The notes beneath the pieces are model-generated. The model saw nothing but the letters and a program-made list of their open reading frames with translations. It did no database searches and was not told the origin of the DNA. A DNA stretch of 64,000 nt from the NCBI RefSeq assembly GCF_030419005.1, contig NZ_CP106951.1, forward strand, positions 2,046,001 through 2,110,000, in the 5' to 3' direction. This document shows, piece after piece, positions 53,649-63,604 of this stretch. A program made the position numbers and the translations under genes. This stretch comes from Eleftheria terrae. GTDB lineage: Bacteria > Pseudomonadota > Gammaproteobacteria > Burkholderiales > Burkholderiaceae_C. Within the stretch, counting starts at the first letter, position 1; every line of letters starts with the position of its first letter.

Positions 53649-54617
53649 TCAGGCCTGCTTGCCGCCCTTGAGGTTCTCAAGCTGCAGCTTGAGTCGCTCG
53701 CTGAAGCTCAGCTTGGTGTAGCGGCGCTCGGTCTCGCGTGCCAGTTCCTTCTGCAGCGCGAACACGCTCTGCGGGCGGGACAGCGGGTCCAGCGCCATGC
53801 ACCATTCCGTCACCTCGATGAGGTTGTCGGAATAGATGTTGCGCAGCCGCGAGAGGGACAGCGTCAGGCGGTCCTTCTCGATGCGCTGCGGTGCGTCGTT
53901 CGGCGGATAGCCCTGCATGCAGGCATAGATGCAGGCGCCGATGGCATAGATGTCGGTCCACGGTCCGAGCGTGCCGTCGCGCCGGTACATCTCGGGCGCG
54001 GCGAAGCCGGGCGTGTACATCGGGCGGATGAAGTTGCCTTCCTTGCTCAGCACTTCGCGCGCCGCGCCGAAGTCCAGCAGCACCGCCTTGTTGTCGTTGG
54101 TGATGAAGATGTTGGCCGGCTTGATGTCCAGGTGCAGCATCTTGTGCTGGTGGACGATGCGCAGGCCACGCAGGATTTCGTCGAACAGCGAGCGGATGGT
54201 GGACTCGCGGAACACCTTGTCGCGCTTGAGCTCGCGGGCCGTGACGATGAAGTCCTGCAGGGTGTCGCCCTGCAGGTAGTTCATCACCATGTAGACGGTT
54301 TCGTTCTCGCGGAAGAAATTCAGCACCGAGACGACGCTCGGGTGAGAAATCTGCGCGAGCGAACGCCCTTCCTCGAAGAAACTCTTGAGGCCAAGGCGGT
54401 AGAGCGGCTGCTTCTCAGGCTTCACGCGCGGCGCCAACTCGCCGGGCGAACGCTCGGCGAGGGACGACGGCAGGTATTCCTTGAGGGCGACCAGGCGCTT
54501 GTCCTGGTCTTCAGCCAGATAGACAACGCCAAAGCCACCCGCTGCCAGCTTCTTGATGATCTGATAACCACCGACCACGGTGCCGGGTGGCAGCGGTGAT
54601 GGCTTGGGCTTTGACAT
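53649..54617 (-). CDS. Cytosolic Ser/Thr protein kinase (non-RD type)
   Basis: 322 residues from the ATG at 54617. Kinase motifs: glycine loop (AAGGFGVVY), Lys46 (VALKEYL), catalytic loop HLDIKPAN at 162-169, DFG at 182-184, and an APE-like AAPEM. In the catalytic loop the HRD arginine is Leu163, so it is a non-RD kinase that may not need activation-loop phosphorylation. No membrane segment or sensor domain is present, only a C-terminal helical tail. Starts only 28 bases from divergent yicC; an upstream ATG at 54647 would overlap it. Confidence 0.92.
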   Translation of the reverse strand: MSKPKPSPLPPGTVVGGYQIIKKLAAGGFGVVYLAEDQDKRLVALKEYLPSSLAERSPGELAPRVKPEKQPLYRLGLKSFFEEGRSLAQISHPSVVSVLNFFRENETVYMVMNYLQGDTLQDFIVTARELKRDKVFRESTIRSLFDEILRGLRIVHQHKMLHLDIKPANIFITNDNKAVLLDFGAAREVLSKEGNFIRPMYTPGFAAPEMYRRDGTLGPWTDIYAIGACIYACMQGYPPNDAPQRIEKDRLTLSLSRLRNIYSDNLIEVTEWCMALDPLSRPQSVFALQKELARETERRYTKLSFSERLKLQLENLKGGKQA

Positions 54618-54645
54618 AATCGGATTTTGCAATGCGATAAGTGTC

Positions 54646-55575
54646 ATGGCAGTTTACAGCATGACCGGGTATGCGAGCGCCGCCTCCCAGACCCTGGTTT
54701 CCCCAAGCGAGCCATCCACCCAGGTGACGGACGGCCATGGTGCGGCCACCGTGACGGTGGAATTGCGCTCGGTCAACAGCCGTTTCCTGGACCTGGCCTT
54801 CCGCATGCCGGACGACTTGCGCGCCATCGAGCCGGCCCTGCGGGAGCTGCTCACGGCCAGCTTCCGGCGCGGCAAGATCGAATTGCGGCTGAACACCCAG
54901 CGCGATGCCGACAGCGGGCTGCCCCAACCGCAGCCCGACCAGTTGAACCGGCTGGCCGGCATCGAGGCCACCGTGCAGGGCTGGCTGGCCAAGGCCGCCC
55001 CGCTGTCGGTGCACGAGGTGCTGCAGTGGTGCCGCGGCAGCGCACCGGCCGAGAAGCTCGACGAGCCGGCGCTGGCGGCGACCCGGCAGTGCATCGCCGG
55101 TCTCATCGAGGCCCGCGCCCGTGAAGGCGAGCGGCTGGTGGGCATCCTTATGGAGCGCATCGTCAAGCTGCGCGAGCTGGCCACCCAGGCCGCGCCACTG
55201 GTGCCCCAGGTGGTCGAGAAGCAGCAGCAGCGCTTCCTCGAACGCTGGCAGCAGGCACTGGAGGCGGCCGGCGCGGCGCAAAGCATGAGCGCCGAGACGC
55301 TGCGCGAGCGCGCACTGAGCGAGGCGGCCGCCTATGCCATCCGCATCGACGTGGCCGAGGAGCTGTCGCGCCTGAACGCCCACCTGGACGAGATCACCCG
55401 GCTGCTGAAGAGCGGCGGCGAGCTCGGCAAGCGGCTGGACTTCCTGATCCAGGAACTGCACCGCGAGGCGAACACGCTGGGCTCCAAGGCCTCGGCACTC
55501 GAACTCACCCAGATCTCGGTCGAGATGAAGGTGCTGATCGAGCAGATGCGCGAGCAGGTTCAGAACATCGAATGA
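54646..55575 (+). CDS. yicC: YicC-family endoribonuclease
   Basis: 309 residues ([11 protein letters not shown]; a second ATG at 54661). YicC/YloC proteins act in RNA decay. N-terminal [32 protein letters not shown] and C-terminal [35 protein letters not shown] are the family signatures. No ribosome site precedes the start. It overlaps gmk as ATGA. Confidence 0.95.
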   Translation: MAVYSMTGYASAASQTLVSPSEPSTQVTDGHGAATVTVELRSVNSRFLDLAFRMPDDLRAIEPALRELLTASFRRGKIELRLNTQRDADSGLPQPQPDQLNRLAGIEATVQGWLAKAAPLSVHEVLQWCRGSAPAEKLDEPALAATRQCIAGLIEARAREGERLVGILMERIVKLRELATQAAPLVPQVVEKQQQRFLERWQQALEAAGAAQSMSAETLRERALSEAAAYAIRIDVAEELSRLNAHLDEITRLLKSGGELGKRLDFLIQELHREANTLGSKASALELTQISVEMKVLIEQMREQVQNIE

Positions 55576-56213
55576 CGCGGGGCGAGGTGAGCATGGAATA
55601 TCCGGGCAATCTGTTTGTGGTGGCGGCGCCCAGCGGCGCCGGCAAGTCCAGCCTGGTGAAGGCGCTGCTGGAGCTCGATTCGCACCTGGTGGTGTCGGTG
55701 TCGCACACCACCCGCGCGCCGCGCGGCCAGGAGCAGGACGGGCGGGAATACTGGTTCGTCGACCAGGAGCGTTTTCGCACCATGGTCGAGCGCGGCGACT
55801 TCTTCGAATGGGCCGAAGTGCATGGCAACCTCTACGGCACCTCGCGGGCGGCCTGCGAGGCCCGCATGGCGGGCGGCGAGGACGTGATCCTGGAAATCGA
55901 CTGGCAGGGTGCGCTGCAGATCAAGAAGCTGTTCCCGCATGCGGTGCTGATCTTCATCCTGCCGCCCAGCTTCGAGGAACTGCTGCAGCGCCTGCGGCGC
56001 CGCGGCGAGGACGGCGACGAGGTGATCGAGACCCGCATGGCGAATGCCCGCGTGGAAGTTGCACAGGCGAAGCATTTCGACTTCGTTATAATCAACGCTC
56101 TTTTTGAGACGGCGCTTTTCGACTTGAAGGCGATCGTCCATGCGCAGCGGCTCAAGTACGCGGCGCAGCGTCGAAGCAAGAAATCGGTTTTTGACGCCCT
56201 TGAACTCGCCTGA
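55572..56213 (+). CDS. gmk: Guanylate kinase
   Basis: 213 residues. GMP to GDP. P-loop [15 protein letters not shown], then [32 protein letters not shown], and [12 protein letters not shown]. The 3' end holds a perfect TATAAT at 56087 that could serve as a -10 for rpoZ-spoT, though no good -35 is seen. Confidence 0.97.
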   Translation: MTRGEVSMEYPGNLFVVAAPSGAGKSSLVKALLELDSHLVVSVSHTTRAPRGQEQDGREYWFVDQERFRTMVERGDFFEWAEVHGNLYGTSRAACEARMAGGEDVILEIDWQGALQIKKLFPHAVLIFILPPSFEELLQRLRRRGEDGDEVIETRMANARVEVAQAKHFDFVIINALFETALFDLKAIVHAQRLKYAAQRRSKKSVFDALELA

Positions 56214-56268
56214 CCCTCCCGGTCGGCCCCATTTGCCTGCCACGTTTTGTGGCTTTCGGAGTGTTTCC

Positions 56269-56472
56269 ATGGCCCGCATCACCGTCGAAGACTGCCTGCA
56301 GAAGATCCCCAACCGCTTCCAGTTGGTGCTCGCGGCCACCTACCGTGCCCGCATGCTGAGCCAGGGCCACGCGCCCAAGGTGGAAGCCAAGAACAAGCCG
56401 GGCGTGACCGCCCTGCGCGAGATCGCGGCCGGCGAAGTCGGCATCGAGATGCTGCGCAAGGTGCCGCTCTGA
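56269..56472 (+). CDS. rpoZ: RNA polymerase omega subunit
   Basis: 67 residues: [28 protein letters not shown], then [18 protein letters not shown]. Slightly shorter than enteric omega, as in other betaproteobacteria. Between gmk and spoT, the conserved order. Confidence 0.97.
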   Translation: MARITVEDCLQKIPNRFQLVLAATYRARMLSQGHAPKVEAKNKPGVTALREIAAGEVGIEMLRKVPL

Positions 56473-56578
56473 GCTGGCTGCACCGCCCCACCGCCAGGCA
56501 CTGACCCGGCACCGCTGCGCCCGACATTGTTCGGGCGCTGTGCGTTTGAGGGCTTGCAATCCGCGCTACATTCGACTT

Positions 56579-58852
56579 ATGGTCGCCCACGCCGCTTCGA
56601 AAGCCAGCACTCACACCAAGCCGGATCCTGCCGAGCATGGTGCACACATCGACGCCGCCGCGGCGTCCTTCGCGGCCCTCACCCACCGGCTCGACTACCT
56701 CGAGGCCTCCGACATCAAGCGGGTGCGCGAGGCCTACCGCTATGCCGACGAGGCCCACCTGGGCCAGTTCCGCGCCAGCGGCGAACCCTACATCACCCAC
56801 CCGATCGCCGTCGCGGGCCTCTGCGCCGAGTGGAAGCTGGACGCCCAGGCCATCATGGCGGCGCTGATGCATGACGTGATGGAGGACAGCGGCGCCACCA
56901 AGGTGGAGCTGATCGAGAAATTCGGCGCGCCGACGGCCGAGTTGGTCGACGGCCTCACCAAGCTCGACAAGCTGCAGTTCTCCACGCGCGAGGAGTCGCA
57001 GGCCGAGTCCTTCCGCAAGATGCTGCTGGCCATGGCGCGCGACGTGCGCGTGGTGCTGATCAAGCTGGCCGACCGCCTGCACAACATGCGGACGATGCAG
57101 GCCATGCCGGCCAACAAGCGCGGCCGCATTGCCCGCGAGACGCTGGACATCTACGCGCCGATCGCGCACCGGCTGGGGCTGAACCAGATCTACCGCGAGC
57201 TGCAGGAACTGTCGTTCCAGTACCTGCTGCCGTGGCGCTTCTCGGCCCTGACCAAGGCAGTGCAGAAGGCCCGCGGGCACCGGCGCGACATCGTCGAGCG
57301 CATCCGCAGCGACGTCGAGCGCGCCTTCGGCGAAGCGAAGCTCGAGGTGCAGATCTTCGGCCGCGAGAAGACGCTCTACTCGATCTACAACAAGATGCGG
57401 GAAAAGCACCTGAGCTTCGCCCAGGTGAACGACATCTTCGGCTTCCGCATCGTGGTGTCCACGCTGCCGCAGTGCTACCTGGCGCTGGGCGTGCTGCACC
57501 AGCTCTACAAGCCGATGCCGGGCCGCTTCAAGGACTACATCGCCATTCCCAAGGCCAACGGCTACCAGTCGCTGCACACCACGTTGGTGAGCCCGCTGGG
57601 CACGGCGGTGGAGTTCCAGCTGCGCACCGACGCGATGCACCTGGTCGCCGAGAAGGGCATTGCCGCGCACTGGCTGTACAAGGCGAGCGACAGCGGCAGC
57701 GTCACCGAGGCACAGCGCGTGGGCACCGTCTCGCTGCAGTCGCTGATCGACATCCAGGACGAGACGCGCGATGCCGCCGAGTTCCTCGAGCACGTCAAGG
57801 TCGACCTGTTCCCGGACGCAGTCTACGTCTTCACCCCGAAGTCGAAGATCCTGGCGCTGCCGCGAGGCGCGACGCCGGTCGACTTCGCCTATGCCATCCA
57901 CTCCGACGTGGGCGACCACACGGTGGCCGCCAAGGTCAACGGCGAGCAGGTGGCCCTGCGCACCGAGCTGCGCAGCGGCGATGTGGTGGAGGTCATCACC
58001 GCGCCGGTCTCGCGGCCGAATCCGGCCTGGCTGAATTTCGTGCGTACCGGCCGCGCCCGCTCGAAGATCCGGCACTACCTGAAGAACATGCGGCAGGAAG
58101 AGTCGATCGAGCTGGGCGAGAAGCTGCTGGCCCAGGCGATGCGCGCCGAAGGCCTGCACCTGCCTGGCGGCGACGAGAGCAACGGTGACGGCCACGACAG
58201 CGCGCTGTGGCAGGGGCTGGTGCGCTGGAGCGGCAACCGCGGCCGCCGCGAGCTGCTGATCGACATCGGCCTGGGCAAGAAGATCGCGACCATCGTCGCC
58301 AAGCGCCTCGCCAAGCTGATGGCCGAGGCCGGCGCCCGGCCCGACGCGCTGACGCTGTCGATGAGCCGCTACCTCACCGACGACAACATGCCGACGCAGT
58401 CCATGGTGACGCTGGACGGCAGCGAAGGCGCGACGGTGCAGATGGCCACTTGCTGCCGCCCCATTCCCGGCGACTCCATCGTCGGCTACCTGGGCCGCGG
58501 CGAAGGCCTGGTGGTGCACACCAGCGAGTGTCAGGTGGGCAAGCGGCTGTTCCAGCGCGACAGCGAGCGCTGGATCGCGGTGGAGTGGTCGGAGGAGCCG
58601 CAGCGCATGTTCGACAGCGCAGTGGCGGTGCTGGTGCAGAACGGCAAGGGGGTGCTGGCCAAGGTGGCTCAGGCCGTCAGTGAGGCCGAGGCCGACATCA
58701 CCCACATCGACATGGGCCACGACCCGGGCCAGACCGCCATCGACCTGAAGCTGCTGCTGGCGGTGCGCGACCGGGTGCACCTGGCGCATGTGCTGCGCAC
58801 CCTGAAGCGCTCGCCGCTGGTGTTGCGGGCGGCGCGGGTGAAGCCGCAGTAG
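56579..58852 (+). CDS. spoT: Bifunctional (p)ppGpp synthase/hydrolase SpoT/RelA
   Basis: 757 residues from the ATG at 56579. HD hydrolase domain intact (HDVMEDSG, LIKLADRLHNMRTM), synthetase domain (VNDIFGFRIVVST, GYQSLHTTLVSPLG), TGS domain (VYVFTPKSKILALPRGATPVDFAYAIHSDVGDH) and a C-terminal ACT domain. An intact HD domain with rpoZ as neighbour identifies the SpoT/Rsh type. A GTG 39 bases upstream is possible but less likely. Confidence 0.96.
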   Translation: MVAHAASKASTHTKPDPAEHGAHIDAAAASFAALTHRLDYLEASDIKRVREAYRYADEAHLGQFRASGEPYITHPIAVAGLCAEWKLDAQAIMAALMHDVMEDSGATKVELIEKFGAPTAELVDGLTKLDKLQFSTREESQAESFRKMLLAMARDVRVVLIKLADRLHNMRTMQAMPANKRGRIARETLDIYAPIAHRLGLNQIYRELQELSFQYLLPWRFSALTKAVQKARGHRRDIVERIRSDVERAFGEAKLEVQIFGREKTLYSIYNKMREKHLSFAQVNDIFGFRIVVSTLPQCYLALGVLHQLYKPMPGRFKDYIAIPKANGYQSLHTTLVSPLGTAVEFQLRTDAMHLVAEKGIAAHWLYKASDSGSVTEAQRVGTVSLQSLIDIQDETRDAAEFLEHVKVDLFPDAVYVFTPKSKILALPRGATPVDFAYAIHSDVGDHTVAAKVNGEQVALRTELRSGDVVEVITAPVSRPNPAWLNFVRTGRARSKIRHYLKNMRQEESIELGEKLLAQAMRAEGLHLPGGDESNGDGHDSALWQGLVRWSGNRGRRELLIDIGLGKKIATIVAKRLAKLMAEAGARPDALTLSMSRYLTDDNMPTQSMVTLDGSEGATVQMATCCRPIPGDSIVGYLGRGEGLVVHTSECQVGKRLFQRDSERWIAVEWSEEPQRMFDSAVAVLVQNGKGVLAKVAQAVSEAEADITHIDMGHDPGQTAIDLKLLLAVRDRVHLAHVLRTLKRSPLVLRAARVKPQ

Positions 58853-58957
58853 GCGCCGAACTTCTCGTTGTGGCGCCCCGCGAGGCCCCACCGGACGGGC
58901 GCCCGGCAGGCCGGCAGCGGCAGCCACACGGCGGCGGCCGCCGAACCGCCACGCCGG

Positions 58958-59509
58958 CTAGGGCGCCGGATACCTCACTTCCAGCACTTCCAGTTTCTCG
59001 ACCCCGCCGGGTGTCATCAGCTGCACCTCGTCGCCTTCGCGCGCCTTCAGCAGCGCCCGGGCAATCGGCGAGATCCAGCTCACTTCGCCGGCCAGGTTGT
59101 CGGCCTCGTCGATGCCCTTGATGGTGATCGTGCGCTCTTCCCCCTTGCTGTTGGCATAGGTCACGGTGGCGCCGAAAAACACCTGGTCGTTGCCGAAATG
59201 CAGGGAGGGGTCGGCCACCTCGGCAATGTCGAGGCGCTTGGTGAGAAAGCGGATGCGGCGGTCGATCTCGCGCAGGCGCTTCTTGCCGTAGAGGTAGTCG
59301 CCGTTTTCCGAACGATCGCCGTTCTTGGCGGCCCAGGACACCACCTCGACCACCTTGGGTCGCTCGACATCGATCAGTACCATCAATTCTTCCCGCAGGC
59401 GGCGGTAGCCTTCGGGGGTGATGTAGTTCTTGCCGCCGCCCGGCAGGGCGGGCAGTTCGAGGTCGTCATCATCGTCGGCCTCGGTCTCTTTGGTGAATGC
59501 CTTGCTCAT
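58958..59509 (-). CDS. greB: Transcription elongation factor GreB
   Basis: 183 residues from the ATG at 59509. The N-terminal coiled coil carries the two acidic tip residues that promote RNA cleavage (NGDRSENGDYLYGKKRLREIDRRIRFLTKRL). The C-terminal FKBP-like domain ends SPIARALLKAREGDEVQLMTPGG. A 20-residue Asp/Glu-rich N-terminal extension is unusual. Convergent with spoT. Confidence 0.95.
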   Translation of the reverse strand: MSKAFTKETEADDDDDLELPALPGGGKNYITPEGYRRLREELMVLIDVERPKVVEVVSWAAKNGDRSENGDYLYGKKRLREIDRRIRFLTKRLDIAEVADPSLHFGNDQVFFGATVTYANSKGEERTITIKGIDEADNLAGEVSWISPIARALLKAREGDEVQLMTPGGVEKLEVLEVRYPAP

Positions 59510-59562
59510 CTTGTGCGGTCCTGGAACAGCCGTCCGGCGCCAGCGCCGGCAGGCAAAAACCA

Positions 59563-60468
59563 TTATGCCGAGCCGGCCGCCTCGGCAACGATCCATTCGC
59601 GCAGCCGTGCCAGCAGCGGGTCACCGGCCTTGCGCTCGGGGGTCACGAAGTAATAGGAGCGCTCGCCCCGATGCGGCCGGTCGCAAGCCACCACCAGCTC
59701 GCCCCGTGCGAGTTCGGCCTCGATCAGCAGCGTGGGCATCAACGCCAGCCCCATGCCCTGCGCGGCGGCGGCCGCCAGCATCGAGAACAGTTCATAACGC
59801 GGCCCCGCCGCATCGCGTGGGTGCTGTACCCCCTGCGCGGCGAACCAGCGCCGCCAGGCGTCCGGCCGGGTGCTTTGCTGCAGCAGCGGGTAGCGTGCCA
59901 CCTCCGCCGGCTGCAGCCGGTGCTGTGGCGCGATCAACGCCGGGCTGCACACTGGCACCAGGTCTTCGCGCAACAGCGCCACCGCCTCGGTGCCCGGCCA
60001 GTTGGCGACCTGCTCCGGCGTGCCGGCGTACAAGGCACCGTCGAACTCGCTCTCGGCGAACAGGAAGGGCCGGGTGCGGGTCTCCAGGTTCAGCACCAGG
60101 TCGGGCACCTGCGCCGCCAGCCGTGGCAGCCGGGGCAGCAGCCAGCGGGTGGCGAAGGTCGGTACCACCGCCAGGTCCAGGCTGCCAGCCAGGCCGGGGT
60201 GCGCCATCAGCGCCAGGGTGTCGCGCTCCACCGCATCCAGCCGCTGGCCGATGCGCCGGCTGTAGGTCGCACCGGCCTCGGTGAGCAGGACACCCCGGCG
60301 GGTGCGCCGGAACAGCGGCACGCCGAGGAAATCCTCCAGCGACGCAATCTGCCGGCACACCGCGCTCTGCGTCAGTGCCAGCTCCTGGGCCGCCTTGGTG
60401 AAGCTCTCATGCCGGGCCGCGGCCTCGAAGCACACCAGCGCCTGGGTGTTCGGGATCTTGCGTTTCAT
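59563..60468 (-). CDS. gcdR: LysR-type regulator of glutarate catabolism (GcdR-like)
   Basis: 301 residues. N-terminal winged helix-turn-helix ([41 protein letters not shown]) and a C-terminal effector domain. Divergent from gcdH and gcdG with a 161-base gap, the arrangement of the gcdR-gcdHG locus of pseudomonads. The DNA-binding half is of the GcvA subgroup. Role as glutarate sensor is inferred from place. Confidence 0.85.
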   Translation of the reverse strand: MKRKIPNTQALVCFEAAARHESFTKAAQELALTQSAVCRQIASLEDFLGVPLFRRTRRGVLLTEAGATYSRRIGQRLDAVERDTLALMAHPGLAGSLDLAVVPTFATRWLLPRLPRLAAQVPDLVLNLETRTRPFLFAESEFDGALYAGTPEQVANWPGTEAVALLREDLVPVCSPALIAPQHRLQPAEVARYPLLQQSTRPDAWRRWFAAQGVQHPRDAAGPRYELFSMLAAAAAQGMGLALMPTLLIEAELARGELVVACDRPHRGERSYYFVTPERKAGDPLLARLREWIVAEAAGSA

Positions 60469-60629
60469 TGTGCAGAAGCTTCAAGTCGAACCCATACATT
60501 GCCGCTGGGAACCGCTTGCTTCACCAGTTCGGAATTCCATTCTTGCACAGGCCGCTGCCGAATCCTCGTTTGCCGGAGGGGCCGCCCCGCCCTACCATGG
60601 CGGCAAGCCCGATTCACCAGGAGACCTTC

Positions 60630-61811
60630 ATGGCCACAGCCAGCTTCCAGTGGGACGACCCGCTGCTGCTTGATCAGCAACTCAGCGATGACGAACGCAT
60701 GGTGCGCGATGCCGCCCGCGCCTATTGCCAGGACCGGCTGATGCCCCGGGTGCAGGACAGCTTCCGCCACGAGAAGACCGATCCGGCCATCTTCCGCGAG
60801 ATGGGCGAGCTGGGCCTGCTGGGCCCGACCCTCCCGGCCGAGTACGGCGGCGCCGGCCTCAACTACGTCAGCTACGGCCTGATCGCCCGCGAGGTGGAAC
60901 GGGTCGACTCGGGCTTCCGATCGATGATGAGCGTGCAGTCCTCGCTGGTGATGGTGCCCATCCACGCCTTCGGCTCCGAGGCGCAGAAGCGCAAGTACCT
61001 GCCCCGGCTGGCCAGTGGCGAATGGATCGGCTGCTTTGGCCTGACCGAGCCCAACCACGGCTCCGACCCGGGCAGCATGGAAGCCCGCGCGCGCAGCGTG
61101 CCCGGCGGCTTCCGCCTGAGCGGCAGCAAGATGTGGATCACCAACAGCCCGATCGCTGACGTGTTCGTGGTCTGGGCCAAGAACGACGCCGGCCGCATCC
61201 GCGGCTTCATCCTCGACAAGGGCATGCAGGGCCTGAGCGCGCCGGCCATCCATGGCAAGGTGGGCCTGCGCACCTCCATCACCGGTGAAATCGTCATGGA
61301 CGAGGTCTTCGTGCCGGCCGAGAACGAGCTGCCCGGCGTCGAAGGCCTGAAGGGCCCCTTCACCTGCCTGAACAGTGCCCGCTACGGCATTGCCTGGGGT
61401 GCACTGGGCGCCGCCGAGTTCTGCTGGCATGCCGCCCGCCAGTACACGCTGGACCGCAAGCAGTTCGGCCGCCCGCTGGCAGCCAACCAGCTGGTGCAGA
61501 AGAAGCTGGCCGACATGCAGACCGAGATCGCCTTGGGCCTGCAGGGCTGCCTGCGCCTGGGTCGCATGAAGGACGAAGGCACCGCGGCGCCGGAGATCAC
61601 CTCCATCATGAAGCGCAATTCCTGTGGCAAGGCCCTGGACATCGCCCGCATGGCGCGCGACATGCACGGCGGCAACGGCATCAGCGACGAGTACGGCGTG
61701 ATCCGCCATGTGGTGAACCTGGAAGTGGTCAACACCTATGAAGGCACCCACGACGTTCACGCATTGATCCTGGGGCGTGCCCAGACCGGCATCCAGGCCT
61801 TCAGCGCATGA
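60630..61811 (+). CDS. gcdH: Glutaryl-CoA dehydrogenase
   Basis: 393 residues from the ATG at 60630 with AGGAG upstream. An FAD acyl-CoA dehydrogenase that oxidises and decarboxylates glutaryl-CoA to crotonyl-CoA. Features: [55 protein letters not shown], and the catalytic glutamate in [20 protein letters not shown]. End pattern and size match GcdH better than other family members. Overlaps the CoA-transferase start as ATGA. Confidence 0.94.
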   Translation: MATASFQWDDPLLLDQQLSDDERMVRDAARAYCQDRLMPRVQDSFRHEKTDPAIFREMGELGLLGPTLPAEYGGAGLNYVSYGLIAREVERVDSGFRSMMSVQSSLVMVPIHAFGSEAQKRKYLPRLASGEWIGCFGLTEPNHGSDPGSMEARARSVPGGFRLSGSKMWITNSPIADVFVVWAKNDAGRIRGFILDKGMQGLSAPAIHGKVGLRTSITGEIVMDEVFVPAENELPGVEGLKGPFTCLNSARYGIAWGALGAAEFCWHAARQYTLDRKQFGRPLAANQLVQKKLADMQTEIALGLQGCLRLGRMKDEGTAAPEITSIMKRNSCGKALDIARMARDMHGGNGISDEYGVIRHVVNLEVVNTYEGTHDVHALILGRAQTGIQAFSA

Positions 61812-63094
61812 GCGCCCAGCCCGCCGCGGCCGGCCCGGCGACGGGCGACGCGCCGCAGGCCGCCGCAGGCGCCCGGGGCGCCCTGGGGCACCTGCGCGTG
61901 CTCGACCTCTCCCGGGTGCTGGCCGGCCCCTGGTGCGGCCAGATCCTCGCCGACCTTGGCGCCGAGGTCATCAAGGTCGAGCGCCCCGGCGAGGGGGACG
62001 ACACGCGCCACTGGGGCCCCCCCTTCCTGCACGACAGCCAGGGCCAGCCCACCGAGCAGGCCACCTACTACAGCTGCGCCAATCGCAACAAGCGATCGCT
62101 CACGGTCGACCTGGCACACGCCGAGGGCCAGGCGGTGGTGCGCGAGCTGGCCTTGCGCAGCGACGTGCTGATCGAGAACTTCAAAGTCGGCGGCCTGGCC
62201 CGCTACGGCCTCGACTACCCGACCTTGAAGGCCCTGAACCCGCGGTTGATCTATTGCTCCATCACCGGCTTCGGCCAGACCGGACCCTATGCGCAGCGCG
62301 CCGGCTACGACCTGCTGGTGCAGGCCGCCTGCGGACTGATGAGCATCACCGGCCGGCCCGATGAAGCGCCCGGCGGCGGCCCCATGCGGGTCGGCGTGGC
62401 AGTGACCGACCTGTTCACCGGCGTCTATGCCTGCACGGCCATCCTGGCCGCGGTGGAGGCGCGCCACCACAGCGGCCAGGGCCAGCACATCGACATGGCG
62501 CTGATGGACGTCGGCATGGCGATGCTGGCCAACCAGGCAGCCGCCTGGCTCAACACCGGCAGCGTGCCGCAGCGCCAGGGCAACAGCCACCCGAGCATCG
62601 TGCCCTACCAGGACTTTCCCACCCGCGATGGCAACATGCTGCTGGCGGTGGGCAACGACGGCCAGTTCGCCCGCTTCTGCGCCGCCGCCGGCGTGCCGCA
62701 GTGGGCCGCCGATGCCCGCTTCGCCACCAACACCCAGCGAGTCGCGCACCGCGAGGAGCTGGTGGCCATGGTGGCCGAGATCACCCGCACCCGCAGCACC
62801 GCCGAGTGGGTGGCCTTGCTGGAAGATCGCGCGGTGCCCTGCGGCCCCATCAACGACATCGGCGAAGCCTTTGCGGATGCGCAGGTGCAGGCGCGCGGTC
62901 TGCGCGTGGACCTGCCACATCCCCGCTTCGGCACGGTTGGCACCGTCGCCAGCCCGCTGCGCCTGTCAGATACGCCGCCGCAGATGCGCCATGCCCCGCC
63001 GATATTGGGCGAGCACACCGACCAGGTGCTGCAGGAAGTGCTGGGCTATGACCCCGCCCGCATTGCAGCGCTGCGCGAACAAGGCGTGATCTAG
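61808..63094 (+). CDS. gcdG: Family III CoA-transferase, probably succinyl-CoA:glutarate CoA-transferase
   Basis: 428 residues, CaiB/BaiF family ([30 protein letters not shown]; nucleophilic Asp168 in [21 protein letters not shown]). Coupled to gcdH, it most likely activates glutarate to glutaryl-CoA. The first 25 residues are Ala/Pro-rich and may be dispensable. Substrate is inferred from the neighbour. Confidence 0.9.
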   Translation: MSAQPAAAGPATGDAPQAAAGARGALGHLRVLDLSRVLAGPWCGQILADLGAEVIKVERPGEGDDTRHWGPPFLHDSQGQPTEQATYYSCANRNKRSLTVDLAHAEGQAVVRELALRSDVLIENFKVGGLARYGLDYPTLKALNPRLIYCSITGFGQTGPYAQRAGYDLLVQAACGLMSITGRPDEAPGGGPMRVGVAVTDLFTGVYACTAILAAVEARHHSGQGQHIDMALMDVGMAMLANQAAAWLNTGSVPQRQGNSHPSIVPYQDFPTRDGNMLLAVGNDGQFARFCAAAGVPQWAADARFATNTQRVAHREELVAMVAEITRTRSTAEWVALLEDRAVPCGPINDIGEAFADAQVQARGLRVDLPHPRFGTVGTVASPLRLSDTPPQMRHAPPILGEHTDQVLQEVLGYDPARIAALREQGVI

Positions 63095-63604
63095 GGGCAC
63101 GCGAGGCAGCGGGCGCATTCCTGGCATCCGACGGCAGCGCGGCGGCGTCGGCCCGCCGTCAGCCGCCGGCGCAGAGCACAAAGAAAAGCCCCCGCAGCCT
63201 CGAAGGCTGCGGGGGCGGTGGACAGACATCGCGCCGGCGGTGCCGTTTCGTACGGCCGCGGCTCCGTGGTGTGCCTTGGGTGGCGATGGACGAGAGCGCT
63301 GCATCTGCTCGTCTCGATCGCGGGACCCTGCAACGGCCAGCGGAAACCATCCAAGTCCATGCGGCGAGCCCGAAAGGCGCGGCAAGCGAGGGTTTCACGG
63401 ACCGGTGTCTGCTCGTTCTCTGGATCAGAGGGCCGAAAGATCGACGAAAGAGCGGCACCTCGAACGAACTTCAACCACCGGCCAGCCACCCGCTGTGGCT
63501 GCTTTTCAGATCACTCGCACCAACTCGACGCGATGCACCTGTAGGTTAATGCAGGTGCTGGGCGGGCCCTGTCAGCCAATCGGCAGTCGCCTGTCGGAAT
63601 CCTC
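63095..63604. other. 510-bp region without a gene before the RND pump
   Basis: Apart from the hairpin at 63179-63216 nothing is recognised. Frames across it have no ribosome site and no known domain. Its lower GC compared with the flanks suggests non-coding or decayed DNA. Confidence 0.5.
63179..63216 (-). terminator. Rho-independent terminator, minus direction
   Basis: GCCCCCGCAGCC pairs with GGCTGCGGGGGC over 12 bp, with one further T-A pair and a 3-base loop. Read on the minus strand it is followed by TTTTCTTT. It would end the RND pump transcript about 390 bases past its stop, and may also block read-through from gcdG. Confidence 0.8.

Noticed and set aside
56059..56092. Strong sigma-70 promoter inside gmk for rpoZ-spoT
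   Set aside because: TATAAT is perfect, but the only TTGCAC is 22 bases upstream, too far for a standard promoter.
59563..60629. LysR operator between gcdR and gcdH
   Set aside because: An operator must exist, but no convincing T-N11-A palindrome could be singled out by eye.
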